Below the pieces are notes generated by a model. It searched no databases. It was not told the origin of the DNA and worked only from the letters and a program-made list of their open reading frames with translations. This document shows positions 6,216 to 13,231 of a stretch of DNA of 13,231 bases, one piece after another. The DNA lies in the NCBI GenBank assembly GCA_012513735.1, contig JAAZBR010000086.1:1-13231 (forward strand), written 5' to 3'. This DNA comes from Clostridiales bacterium (lineage in GTDB: Bacteria; Bacillota; Clostridia; Christensenellales; Aristaeellaceae). The number at the start of each line of letters is the position of its first letter. Within the stretch, counting starts at the first letter, position 1. Position numbers and translations under genes: made by a program.

Positions 6216-7697
6216 GAAGGGCTGCTGCTCATCATAGCCATTGTGCTGCCGATTGTCGGCGGCATTCTTGTTTTTCTTGTTCCTTGGCTGAATGAAAACC
6301 GAAAGGACCGCAGTGCCTTCGTCTTTGCGGTGATGATGCTGGAGTGCATCGTGGTATCGCTGATTACGCTTGACAGTCCCAGGCGGCTGGTGCTGTTTGA
6401 AATTACCAGCCATTTGCCCATTGCCCTGCTGTCAGACAGCACCTCCAGCGTGTTCTCGCTGATCGTTGCCCTGATGTGGACGGTATCAGGCTTCTTCTCC
6501 TTCCGCTACATGCAGCACGAGCAGAATGAACGCAGCTATTACGGCTTCTACCTGCTTACCCTGGGCAGCCTGATGGCGCTGACGCTGTCGGGTACTATGG
6601 TCACCATGTACCTGTTCTTTGAGATGATGACCTTTATTTCCGTGCCGCTGGTGCTGCATACACGCACCAAGGAGGCGGTGGCGGCCGGCATCAAATACCT
6701 GATCTATTCCGTAGCGGGGGCCACCATGGGCCTGCTGGGTATTTTTGTGCTGACCCCCAACCTGACCACCCCCTACTTTGTGATGGGTGGTTCACTCAAC
6801 CTGCAGGCGCTGACGATATCGCAGGAAGCGCTGCTGGTGGTGATCTTTATCACCTTGCTGGGCTTTGCCACCAAGGCTGGCATGTTCCCCATGCACGGCT
6901 GGCTGCCCACCGCCCATCCTGTGGCGCCGGCCCCCGCCAGCGCTGTGCTGTCGGGCGTTATCACCAAGGCCGGGGTGTTTTGCATTTTCCAAATGATTTT
7001 CTATGTCATCGGGCCGGATTTCATCCGCGGTACCTGGGTGCAAACAGCCCTGCTGATCTGTGCCACCATCACGGTGTTCATGGGCTCCATGCTGGCCATC
7101 GACGAAAAGATGCTGAAAAAGCGCCTGGCCTATTCCAGCATCTCCCAGGTCAGCTATGTGTTGTGCGGCCTGTTCATGCTGGACAAAACCACCTTTGGCG
7201 GCGCACTGCTGCAGTTGGTTTTCCACGCGCTGGCCAAGAATGCGCTGTTCCTGTGTGCAGGCGCCATCATCTACAAAACAGGCCTCCAGCGGGTGGATGA
7301 GATGCAGGGCCTGGGGCGCCGCATGCCGGTGACCATGGGGCTGTTTATACTGTGTGCCCTATCCCTGGTGGGCATCCCGCCCCTGGGCGGCTTTATCAGC
7401 AAATGGTATATTGCGGAAGGCGCTCTGGGCAGCAGCATGCCGGTGTTCAGTTGGCTGGTGCCCGTGGTGTTGCTGATCAGCGCGCTGCTGACGGCGGGCT
7501 ATCTGCTGCCCCCCAGCATCATGGCTTTCTTTGGTGGCATGGTCGATGGGGAAGCCGTATCCACCCTGTCCCGGGCTGAATCCTCCACGGTGATGCTGGT
7601 ACCCATCGCCTTGCTGGCTCTGGCGCTGCTGGTTCTGGGCAGCATGCCCGCCGCCCTGATCGACGCATTCAGCGGCATGGCCAACCTTCTGTTTTAG
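6213..7697 (+). CDS. Antiporter-like proton-conducting membrane subunit (NuoM/N, MrpD type), first of three
   Basis: This 494-residue, strongly hydrophobic protein (roughly 14 membrane helices by eye) has the Proton_antipo_M domain shared by complex I NuoL/M/N, Mrp antiporter A/D and energy-converting hydrogenase membrane subunits. It would move H+ or Na+ across the cytoplasmic membrane. The functional charged residues are all present: Glu137 in F-F-E (TM5), Lys221 in T-K-A-G-M-F-P (TM7), the H228-G-W-L-P loop, the A-H-P-V-A-P-A-P-A-S segment, Lys252 (TM8), His338 and Lys342 in H-A-L-A-K, and Lys397 in the F-I-S-K-W helix (TM12). Its stop TAG is part of the AGGAGG serving the next gene. I saw no convincing promoter in the 52 bases before it, so it may be read from the upstream kinase transcript. 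The family is certain, but assignment to a named complex is not possible here. Confidence 0.88.
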   Translation: MEGLLLIIAIVLPIVGGILVFLVPWLNENRKDRSAFVFAVMMLECIVVSLITLDSPRRLVLFEITSHLPIALLSDSTSSVFSLIVALMWTVSGFFSFRYMQHEQNERSYYGFYLLTLGSLMALTLSGTMVTMYLFFEMMTFISVPLVLHTRTKEAVAAGIKYLIYSVAGATMGLLGIFVLTPNLTTPYFVMGGSLNLQALTISQEALLVVIFITLLGFATKAGMFPMHGWLPTAHPVAPAPASAVLSGVITKAGVFCIFQMIFYVIGPDFIRGTWVQTALLICATITVFMGSMLAIDEKMLKKRLAYSSISQVSYVLCGLFMLDKTTFGGALLQLVFHALAKNALFLCAGAIIYKTGLQRVDEMQGLGRRMPVTMGLFILCALSLVGIPPLGGFISKWYIAEGALGSSMPVFSWLVPVVLLISALLTAGYLLPPSIMAFFGGMVDGEAVSTLSRAESSTVMLVPIALLALALLVLGSMPAALIDAFSGMANLLF

Positions 7698-7706
7698 GAG
7701 GCGCAC

Positions 7707-9143
7707 ATGATTATCGTTGCATTGTTGCTGCCGATGGTTCTAGGTGCTTTGTTGCCGGCAATCAATTTCAAAAACCGTCGTAGTCACGGCTTCTACATCG
7801 AAGGTGCGGTGCTGATATGCGCTGCTTTGGGAGCCTGGGCGTTGCTCAAGGCCCCGGCCCCTGCTACGCTGTCCCTGCTTGGCGGGCAAAGCCTGGCGCT
7901 GCTGTCTGACGGCGCCGCGCGTATCCTGGGCCTGACCTTCTGCGTGCTGTGGCCGCTGGCCACGCTGTTCGCGCTGGAGTACATGGTGCATGACCTCAGG
8001 CAGGATGTGTTTTTCGCACGCTACATTGCCCTGCTGGGGCCGGCGCTGGCCCTCTGCGTGAGCGCCAACCTGCTGACGCTGCTAATCATGTATCACCTGA
8101 TCCACTTTGGCAGTCTGCCCCTTTCCAGCCACAGCAGCGGCGAGCGCGCCCAAATAGCGGCGCGCCGACAACTGTACTATCAACTTGTGTCCCTTGTCCT
8201 GACCGTCGCGGGCTATGTGCTGCTGCTGTCTGCCGGCGCCAGGGGACGGTTTGTCTATGGCGGCGGGCTGGACACAGCAGTCAATGAGCGGCTGCGCATT
8301 GCCTTTGTGCTGCTTGCCCTGGGTTTTGGCATTGGGGCAGCCCAGTTCCCCTTTCACAGTTGGCTGCCGCAGGTCACCACCGGCCCCACAGCCACCACGG
8401 CGCTAATCCACGACGTGTTGCTGGTCAGCAGCGGCGCCTACGGCCTGGCCAGGCTGGTCTATTGGTGCTTTGGTACCGGCGGGCTGACCGGCACCTGGGC
8501 CCAGTGGGGACCCCTGGCACTGGCCTGCCTGACGATTGTCTATGGCTCGATCATGGCCTTCCGGGTGGATGAGCTAAAACCGCGGCTGGCCTACTCTACC
8601 GCCTCCAACATGGGCTATGTGTTTTTCGGCCTGCTGCTGATGACACCCCAGGGGCTGACAGGCGGGCTGCTGCACCTGATTTTTCACGCGCTGGCTAAGA
8701 TGACCCTTTTCCTGGCGGCAGGCACCTTCATCCTGCGGACAGGCGTGCATACGGTGCAGGACATGCGGGGTACAGCCTCCCGCCTGCCCGTGACCACAAC
8801 CGCCTTCACCGTCAGCAGCTTCTCCATGATCGGTCTGCCTCCCCTGCTGGGCTTTCTGAGCAAGTGGACGCTGGCCCAGGCCGCCGGGGCTCAGAACTCT
8901 GTGCTGGCATGGGTGGGCATGGGGGCGCTGCTGATCAGCGCTGTGCTGACCTGTATGTACCTGCTGATCCCTGCCGTGGAAGCCATCTGGATATCCCGCA
9001 GTGCCGATGCGCTGCCCTCCCGTGCCGTGGGCGGACCCATTGACATCAGCCTTATGCTGCTGACACTGATGATATTGGGCCTGGCCTTTGTCAACTCCCC
9101 CTTGTTTGATGCCGTCAGCCGTGTCGCCCTGGGCCAGGGCTGA
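7707..9143 (+). CDS. Antiporter-like membrane subunit, degenerate in conserved charged residues, second of three
   Basis: This 478-residue polytopic membrane protein is of the same superfamily. The segment around 206-245 (A-A-Q-F-P-F-H-S-W-L-P, then G-P-T-A-T-T-A-L-I-H) is closer to NuoL/MrpA style than to its neighbours. Compared by eye with the first and third proteins of the cluster, it has His130 where they have the TM5 Glu, Gly210 where they have the TM7 Lys, and Ser241 where they have the TM8 Lys. The second half keeps His327, Lys331 (H-A-L-A-K) and Lys386 (L-S-K-W). The frame is intact with a good SD (AGGAGG overlapping the previous stop), so this is a maintained but altered subunit, not a pseudogene. 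It may be structural or have only half a channel. Its TGA stop lies within the TGAGGAGG that precedes the third gene. Confidence 0.86.
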   Translation: MIIVALLLPMVLGALLPAINFKNRRSHGFYIEGAVLICAALGAWALLKAPAPATLSLLGGQSLALLSDGAARILGLTFCVLWPLATLFALEYMVHDLRQDVFFARYIALLGPALALCVSANLLTLLIMYHLIHFGSLPLSSHSSGERAQIAARRQLYYQLVSLVLTVAGYVLLLSAGARGRFVYGGGLDTAVNERLRIAFVLLALGFGIGAAQFPFHSWLPQVTTGPTATTALIHDVLLVSSGAYGLARLVYWCFGTGGLTGTWAQWGPLALACLTIVYGSIMAFRVDELKPRLAYSTASNMGYVFFGLLLMTPQGLTGGLLHLIFHALAKMTLFLAAGTFILRTGVHTVQDMRGTASRLPVTTTAFTVSSFSMIGLPPLLGFLSKWTLAQAAGAQNSVLAWVGMGALLISAVLTCMYLLIPAVEAIWISRSADALPSRAVGGPIDISLMLLTLMILGLAFVNSPLFDAVSRVALGQG

Positions 9144-9152
9144 GGAGGAACG

Positions 9153-10928
9153 ATGGACTGGATGCTGGTGATCTTGGTGATTCTTCCTGCCCTGGGTGCC
9201 CTGCTGTGCGCCGTGCTGGGAAGCAAACATTTGCGCCTGAGCTATGGGCTGATGGCGGCTATCTCGCTGGTTGAGCTGGCCCTGTGCGCCTGGGTGTTCG
9301 CGATGGCGCAGAACCCCACCTTTGCTGTGTCGCGCTTTATCGGTCTCGGCCTGCGGCTGACGGGGGATGGCTTCCGTGCGCTGTACGCAGGCGTTGCCAG
9401 CTTCATGTGGCTGATGACCTCTCTGCTGCTGCCCCAGTACATGCGCCATGGTCACGCCCAAAGCCGCTACAACCTGTTCACCATGCTGACCATGTCGGCC
9501 ACGGTGGGCGTTTTTCTGTCCGATGACCTGGTGACCTGCTTTCTGTTTTTTGAAATCCTCTCCTTCACCAGCTACTGCTGGGTCATCCATGAGCAGACAC
9601 CCCAGGCCTTCCGCGCCGGCGCCACCTACCTGGCCATCGCCGTGCTGGGGGGTATGGTAATGCTAATGGGCCTGATGATGCTCCAGGCGCGGCTGGGCAC
9701 CCTGTCCTTCGACCAGTTGGGCCTGCTGGCCCAGGAGGCCGACCCTGCCAGCCTGTACCTGCCGGGTGTCCTGATCCTGACCGGGTTTGGCGCCAAGGAG
9801 GGCATGTTCCCGCTGCATGTGTGGCTGCCCAAAGCCCACCCGGTGGCGCCGGCTCCGGCCAGTGCACTGCTGTCGGGCGTACTAACCAAGGTGGGCGTAT
9901 TTGGCATTCTGGTGGTGTCCACCCGACTATTTTTTGAAAACGCCCTGTGGGGCAACCTGCTGCTGGGGGTGGGGCTGATCAACATGGCCCTGGGCGCCGT
10001 GCTGGCGCTGTTCTCCACAGACCTGAAGCGAACGCTGGCCTGCAGCTCCATGAGCCAGATCGGCTTTATTCTGATAGGCATCGGCATGCAGAGCCTGCTG
10101 GGCGAGCACAACGCCCTGGCTGCCCAGGGCACGGTGCTGCATATGCTCAACCACAGCCTGATCAAGCTGGTGCTGTTCATGGCGGCCGGCGTCGTGTACA
10201 TGAACCTGCATCAGCTTAACCTCAACGACATCCGGGGCTACGGCCGGGGACGCTGGGGGCTGATGGCCTGCTTTCTTGTTGGCGCCGCTTCCCTTAGCGG
10301 CATTCCCCTGTTCAGCGGCTATGCCAGCAAGACGCTGCTGCATGAGAGCATTGTGGAATACATTGTGCTGCTGGAGGAACAGGGCCTCAACAGCGGCTGG
10401 TACCTGGCAGCGGAGTGGGTGTTTATTATCAGCGGCGGGCTGACCTTCTGCTACATGACCAAGCTGTTTGTGGCCCTGTTTATTGAAAAGCATCCCACCC
10501 GACAGGCGGAGTTTGATGCCCGCGGCCGCAGCATGCAGTCCCTTTCTGCACTGGCGCTGGGTATTTCAGCCCTGGTGCTGTTCCTGTGGGGCCTGTGGCC
10601 CGAGGGCATCATGGCCCCCCTGGCCAACAGGATGCTGCCCTTCCTGCATGCTCATGAACCGGCCCACGCGGTGCATTTCCTGGCGCCGGTCAATCTGATC
10701 GGCGGTGGAAAATCCCTGGTGATCGGCGCCCTGCTGTACCCCACGCTGGTGCGGGGCTGGCTGATGAAAAAGGACGCCCAGGGGCACCGCCTGTATGTGA
10801 ACCGCTGGCCTGCCTGGCTGGATCTGGAGGACGCGGCGTACCGCCCCCTGCTCAGGCTGCTGGGCAAGCTGGGTATGGGTATTGCCAGAATACTGGACCG
10901 GTCCCTGGACCAGATGCTGTTCCACTGA
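9153..10928 (+). CDS. Antiporter-like proton-conducting membrane subunit (MrpD/NuoL-like, C-terminally extended), third of three
   Basis: This 591-residue polytopic membrane protein is the longest of the trio. Key residues are intact: Glu134 in F-F-E (TM5), Lys215 in A-K-E-G-M-F-P (TM7), the W-L-P-K-A-H-P-V-A-P-A-P-A-S loop (224-237), Lys246 (TM8), His334 and Lys338 in N-H-S-L-I-K, and Lys393 (TM12). After the 14-helix core (about residue 490) there is an extra hydrophobic segment near 510-535 and an amphipathic stretch at 560-591. The ATG has AGGAGG only a few bases upstream, fused to the preceding stop. Translation ends at TGA 10926-10928. The same frame then stays open to 11069 and resembles the extra C-terminal tail I expect in longer relatives, so the encoded protein may originally, or sometimes, be 638 residues. 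There are no NuoA/H/J/K, Mrp or hydrogenase partners in the window. Confidence 0.87.
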   Translation: MDWMLVILVILPALGALLCAVLGSKHLRLSYGLMAAISLVELALCAWVFAMAQNPTFAVSRFIGLGLRLTGDGFRALYAGVASFMWLMTSLLLPQYMRHGHAQSRYNLFTMLTMSATVGVFLSDDLVTCFLFFEILSFTSYCWVIHEQTPQAFRAGATYLAIAVLGGMVMLMGLMMLQARLGTLSFDQLGLLAQEADPASLYLPGVLILTGFGAKEGMFPLHVWLPKAHPVAPAPASALLSGVLTKVGVFGILVVSTRLFFENALWGNLLLGVGLINMALGAVLALFSTDLKRTLACSSMSQIGFILIGIGMQSLLGEHNALAAQGTVLHMLNHSLIKLVLFMAAGVVYMNLHQLNLNDIRGYGRGRWGLMACFLVGAASLSGIPLFSGYASKTLLHESIVEYIVLLEEQGLNSGWYLAAEWVFIISGGLTFCYMTKLFVALFIEKHPTRQAEFDARGRSMQSLSALALGISALVLFLWGLWPEGIMAPLANRMLPFLHAHEPAHAVHFLAPVNLIGGGKSLVIGALLYPTLVRGWLMKKDAQGHRLYVNRWPAWLDLEDAAYRPLLRLLGKLGMGIARILDRSLDQMLFH

Positions 10929-10943
10929 CTGACTAAGATCGGC

Positions 10944-11069
10944 ATGGCGCTAACACGATTCTTTGCGGGCATCCTGGATGGCCTGCTGTTTCTGATCATG
11001 CACACACTGCTGCGCCCTATCAAGCGCCGGCAGGATGAGCCCCGGGAACAGCAGAAGCCGCTTTCATAA
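10944..11069 (+). CDS. Possible 41-residue membrane peptide, or in-frame C-terminal tail of the preceding subunit
   Basis: ATG 10944 opens a 41-codon frame ending at TAA 11067-11069. The product has one hydrophobic helix (about residues 5-23, F-F-A-G-I-L-D-G-L-L-F-L-I-M), then T-L-L-R-P-I-K-R-R and a charged tail. The pattern resembles the D-G-L-V...R-P/R-D segment near the C-terminus of long antiporter-like subunits. It is in the same frame as the 591-residue protein upstream, separated by TGA plus five sense codons. There is no Shine-Dalgarno before ATG 10944, whereas every antiporter gene here has AGGAGG. It could be read by reinitiation, by TGA readthrough, or not at all as the remnant of a truncated C-terminus. 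Confidence 0.4.
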   Translation: MALTRFFAGILDGLLFLIMHTLLRPIKRRQDEPREQQKPLS

Positions 11070-11091
11070 TGACAACTTAACAGGTTCCTCG

Positions 11092-11122
11092 CAAAAACAC
11101 CGCCAAGCAAGCGGTGTTTTTG
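11092..11122. terminator. Bidirectional intrinsic terminator between convergent operons
   Basis: A 12-bp perfect stem is formed by CAAAAACACCGC (11092-11103) and GCGGTGTTTTTG (11111-11122) around a 7-base loop. The stem ends in A5/T5, so either transcript gets a GC-rich hairpin followed by a U-run. It lies between the antiporter cluster (+) and the transporter gene (-) and would stop transcription from both sides. Confidence 0.88.
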
Positions 11123-11141
11123 GCTATGCTATAGGAATACC

Positions 11142-12527
11142 TTATTCAGACTTTTGTGCTTTCCTTCGGGCAGGCCGCCACCCCAGGATATAGGCTACCA
11201 GCACCGCCATGTAGAGGGCGCACAGCGCGATGGTCAGAAACAGCATCCCGGTGCTCTGGGGTGCGAAGCCTATCAACAGCAGCATGGGCGCACCAAACAG
11301 GATGGCCGTGCCGGAGCCAATGACCAACTGATCGGCGGCGGGTGTCTTCAGCTCCGGGTCTATCTGCCGCAACAGCAGAATGCCGCTGGAAATGGTGCCC
11401 GTCAACATGCCATACATGGCCACAAAGCTCTCCTCCCTGAAATCGGGGGTCAGGACATAGCACAGTTTTTTGACAAAGTAATAGGTGGTAATGGCGCCCA
11501 GCACCGCCATCAGAAGAAAGGGCGTCCACAGGCCCTTCAGATCGCCGATATCAATGGCGGCAATGCCGGCCACGATCATCAGGTCAAAGCACAGACCGGA
11601 AATGCGGTTAAGCAGGTAGTTGTTCTGATACTGCCTGGTCATCACCTTGTTTTTGCGCAGGGCCTTCAGGATGCCGCTAATCCCCATGGCAACCAACGAG
11701 CCGGTGATAAAGTTGAATCCCCACAACAACGGTGACAGGGTTTTGGCAAAGCCGGGGGCAACAGCCTCCACCAGGCTGGAAATCCCCAGCGTTACCCCAT
11801 AGGTCAGCAGGTATGTGAGCAGCACCAGGGCCACTTGGGTGGACAGGCGATCCACCGATTCCGCAATGGGCACCTCGTTTTCATCCTCAAAGGTGTCCAC
11901 GGTGATGGAACCCGACACATAGTCGTGGGTTCGGATCACATAGCCCTTGTTCTTCACCAGGTATCGCGTATACCACAATCCCACCAGGCAGGCGGACAGG
12001 TAACCGGCTGCCGCCAAGGACAGGCCGAAGCTGCGACCGCCGATAAAGCCCAGCGCCTCATAGGTGGAACCTACATTGTTGGCCTGGCCCGGTCCTTGTC
12101 CATAGGCCATGGGCAGCAGAATGCCGGACGCCTTGAAAAGGCCGGGCATGAAAGTATAGGCCAGCACCACGCTGATGAACAGCCCCACCAGCGCCTGCAT
12201 CAGGTAGGTGGATACGATCAGCGCGCCCGATTTGAAGGCGTAAGCACCGCCACGGCTGTCCTTGACGGTACGCAGGGACAGCGCAATAAACCCCAGCGCA
12301 ATGCCATGGTAGGTGATCATGTCCAGGGTGTCGGCCGGCACATCAAACAGGCCGGTATTGCGGATGATCAGCAACAGAAAGCCTGCCAGGGCCGACACGG
12401 GCAACAGGGAGTTGCGCACCACCGCCACCTTGCGGTTGAGCACATTGCCCAGCAGCAGCAGCCCCGCAATCACCCCCAGGTAAACAAACACATTCCACAG
12501 GCCTGCATTGGCGGCTGAATAATCCAT
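11142..12527 (-). CDS. ESS/GltS-family (sodium:glutamate symporter-like) transporter
   Basis: This 461-residue polytopic membrane protein resembles the ESS (GltS) Na+:glutamate symporter family. It appears to have two related halves, each with a Gly-rich re-entrant-type segment: G-Q-G-P-G-Q-A-N-N-V-G-S (residues ~143-154) and G-M-L-T-G-T-I-S-S-G (~373-382), separated by a hydrophilic acidic loop (about 200-225). It probably imports a small organic anion such as glutamate with Na+. The first motif differs from that of well-studied GltS proteins, so the substrate is open. I chose ATG 12525-12527 rather than an in-frame start 25 codons upstream. AGGAGGGG (12539-12532) sits at the right distance from it, the protein then starts M-D-Y-S-A-A-N before the first helix, and the extra 25 residues (Cys-rich, overlapping the upstream gene) do not look like a transporter N-terminus. 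The upstream stop is one base away, implying translational coupling. Confidence 0.8.
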   Translation of the reverse strand: MDYSAANAGLWNVFVYLGVIAGLLLLGNVLNRKVAVVRNSLLPVSALAGFLLLIIRNTGLFDVPADTLDMITYHGIALGFIALSLRTVKDSRGGAYAFKSGALIVSTYLMQALVGLFISVVLAYTFMPGLFKASGILLPMAYGQGPGQANNVGSTYEALGFIGGRSFGLSLAAAGYLSACLVGLWYTRYLVKNKGYVIRTHDYVSGSITVDTFEDENEVPIAESVDRLSTQVALVLLTYLLTYGVTLGISSLVEAVAPGFAKTLSPLLWGFNFITGSLVAMGISGILKALRKNKVMTRQYQNNYLLNRISGLCFDLMIVAGIAAIDIGDLKGLWTPFLLMAVLGAITTYYFVKKLCYVLTPDFREESFVAMYGMLTGTISSGILLLRQIDPELKTPAADQLVIGSGTAILFGAPMLLLIGFAPQSTGMLFLTIALCALYMAVLVAYILGWRPARRKAQKSE

Positions 12528-12528
12528 A

Positions 12529-13231
12529 TTACCCCTCCTGATTTCGCAGGATCTGCAGCAGATCCCGGTATTTAAGTGCGCTGCGCGGGTTGATGCTGTC
12601 AAAGTCGTAGTGGTTTCCCCTGCGGTCGGTCATCAGCAGGCGGTTTTTGCGGTAGATAGCCAGGCCGCGAACATCCTCCATGGGCATGGACCAGGATCCC
12701 ACGGAAAGCCCCTGCCCATCCATTTTCAGCACACCCCGGGCCAGCTCCTCCAGCCCGTGCTGTTCATTGACCCGGCTTAATACATAGTTAGCGTCCGTGA
12801 GGGCGAAACCGGGCTTTGCCGCCATGTTGGCCAGCGTTTGTCGCTGCCAGGCCACCCAGTCCCGTATATGACGGTGGGCAAAGCCGCCCTCCAGGGCGCC
12901 CGTCTGCGTGTACTCCGCCCTGGCGCCACAGGCATTACAAAGCAGCAGGTTACCCTCTCCATGCAGGCTACCCAGGGCCTGACATTTTGCGCATAGATAC
13001 AATGCGTTTTCCAGTCCCCGGGCAAGGTTGCGGCCACGGTAGGCATGGGGTTGTATTTGCTGATCCCGCACAGCGTCCACATGGAGATCCTGCTTCATGG
13101 CTTCCTGAAGCTGTTCATCGGTCATCTCCCTGAGTTGCTGAGGTGTATACACCTGTCCCAGCTCGCCCCAGGTACGCCCCCTTCTGAGGCCCCTGCCCCA
13201 GCGGGGCTGGGTCAGATACCCGCCATGGACA
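12529..13231 (-). CDS. Lysophospholipid acyltransferase-like protein, C-terminal part with zinc ribbon (partial, 5' end outside window)
   Basis: The frame is open from the window edge to TAA 12529-12531 (at least 234 residues). A GTG at 13152 could look like a start, but 26 further sense codons upstream (V-H-G-G-Y-L-T-Q-P-R-W-G...R-R-G-R) and the lack of an SD show that the gene continues beyond the edge. That segment and the following T-D-E-Q-L-Q-E-A-M...L-H-V-D-A resemble the region after the catalytic domain of PlsC-like 1-acyl-glycerol-3-phosphate acyltransferases of Clostridia. A zinc ribbon follows, counted from the GTG: C54-x2-C57-x14-C72-x2-C75. The last ~90 residues form a beta-rich domain. 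The acyltransferase active site (H-x4-D) is not in the window, so the name rests on the C-terminal pattern recalled from the family and is provisional. The one-base gap to the transporter gene indicates an operon. Confidence 0.55.
   Translation of the reverse strand, partial: VHGGYLTQPRWGRGLRRGRTWGELGQVYTPQQLREMTDEQLQEAMKQDLHVDAVRDQQIQPHAYRGRNLARGLENALYLCAKCQALGSLHGEGNLLLCNACGARAEYTQTGALEGGFAHRHIRDWVAWQRQTLANMAAKPGFALTDANYVLSRVNEQHGLEELARGVLKMDGQGLSVGSWSMPMEDVRGLAIYRKNRLLMTDRRGNHYDFDSINPRSALKYRDLLQILRNQEG
12532..12539 (-). promoter_or_regulatory. Ribosome binding site that fixes the transporter start
   Basis: Read on the - strand this is AGGAGGGG, followed four bases later by ATG at 12527. 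It lies inside the last codons of the upstream acyltransferase-like gene, whose TAA ends at 12529. It decides between the short start and the 25-codon longer alternative. Confidence 0.75.

Noticed and set aside
8574..9590. Long - strand open frame (338 codons) across the antiporter genes
   Set aside because: The translation is Gln/His/Gly-rich, the typical mirror of Leu/Ala-rich membrane-protein codons, and it spans two well-supported genes.
10926..10970. TGA 10926 as a selenocysteine codon or a recoded Trp codon
   Set aside because: I could not draw a convincing SECIS hairpin just downstream, and TGA ends several other genes here (Nfn-like, sepF, divIVA, second antiporter gene), so the standard code applies.
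11835..12518. + strand open frame (227 codons) opposite the GltS-like transporter
   Set aside because: It is His/Gln/Gly-rich with no motif and no Shine-Dalgarno, and it lies antisense to a transporter with paired signature segments.
12528..12602. 25-codon longer N-terminus for the transporter
   Set aside because: It overlaps the upstream gene by 74 bases, is Cys/Arg-rich and not hydrophobic, and has no Shine-Dalgarno. ATG 12527 has AGGAGGGG at the right spacing.
13150..13152. GTG at 13152 as the true start of the acyltransferase-like gene
   Set aside because: The frame stays open with family-like residues to the window edge and no ribosome binding site precedes the GTG.

Overview
This window looks like chromosomal core DNA from a GC-rich, probably anaerobic member of the Bacillota, most likely Clostridia. 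The reasons are a SepF-domain protein next to DivIVA, strong AGGAGG-type ribosome binding sites, and a fused iron-sulfur flavoenzyme of the NfnAB/SudAB type that is typical of anaerobes. I see no rRNA, tRNA, CRISPR array, transposase, phage gene or attachment site. This assignment comes from gene content only.

Layout on the + strand: (1) A promoter at 106-134 drives a secreted CapA-family protein (172-1257). It is followed after 15 bp by a fused NfnA+NfnB-like oxidoreductase (1273-3519). (2) After a hairpin and a second promoter (3551-3579) comes a cell-division block: an unusually long SepF-domain protein with Gln/Pro/Tyr-rich low-complexity flanks (3627-4685), a DivIVA-family coiled-coil protein (4734-5285), and a ROK-family fructokinase-like sugar kinase (5285-6160) that overlaps divIVA by one base. 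(3) Next is a run of three consecutive antiporter-like membrane subunits of the NuoL/M/N-MrpA/D superfamily (6213-7697, 7707-9143, 9153-10928). None of the other complex I, Mrp or hydrogenase subunits is present in the window. The middle subunit has lost charged residues that are normally essential. The third ends at a TGA that is followed in the same frame by a 41-codon membrane-helix-like stretch (10944-11069). A bidirectional hairpin terminator (11092-11122) closes this side.

On the - strand, convergent with the above, an ESS/GltS-type transporter (11142-12527) sits one base downstream of the 3' part of a gene that runs off the window edge (12529-13231). I read that gene as the zinc-ribbon C-terminus of a lysophospholipid acyltransferase-like protein.

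Taken together, the window combines envelope and division functions (CapA, SepF, DivIVA, acyltransferase) with redox and ion energetics (Nfn-like enzyme, antiporter-like trio, Na+-coupled-type symporter). The most unusual parts are the orphan antiporter trio with its degenerate middle member, the in-frame TGA and tail of the third member, and the enlarged SepF.
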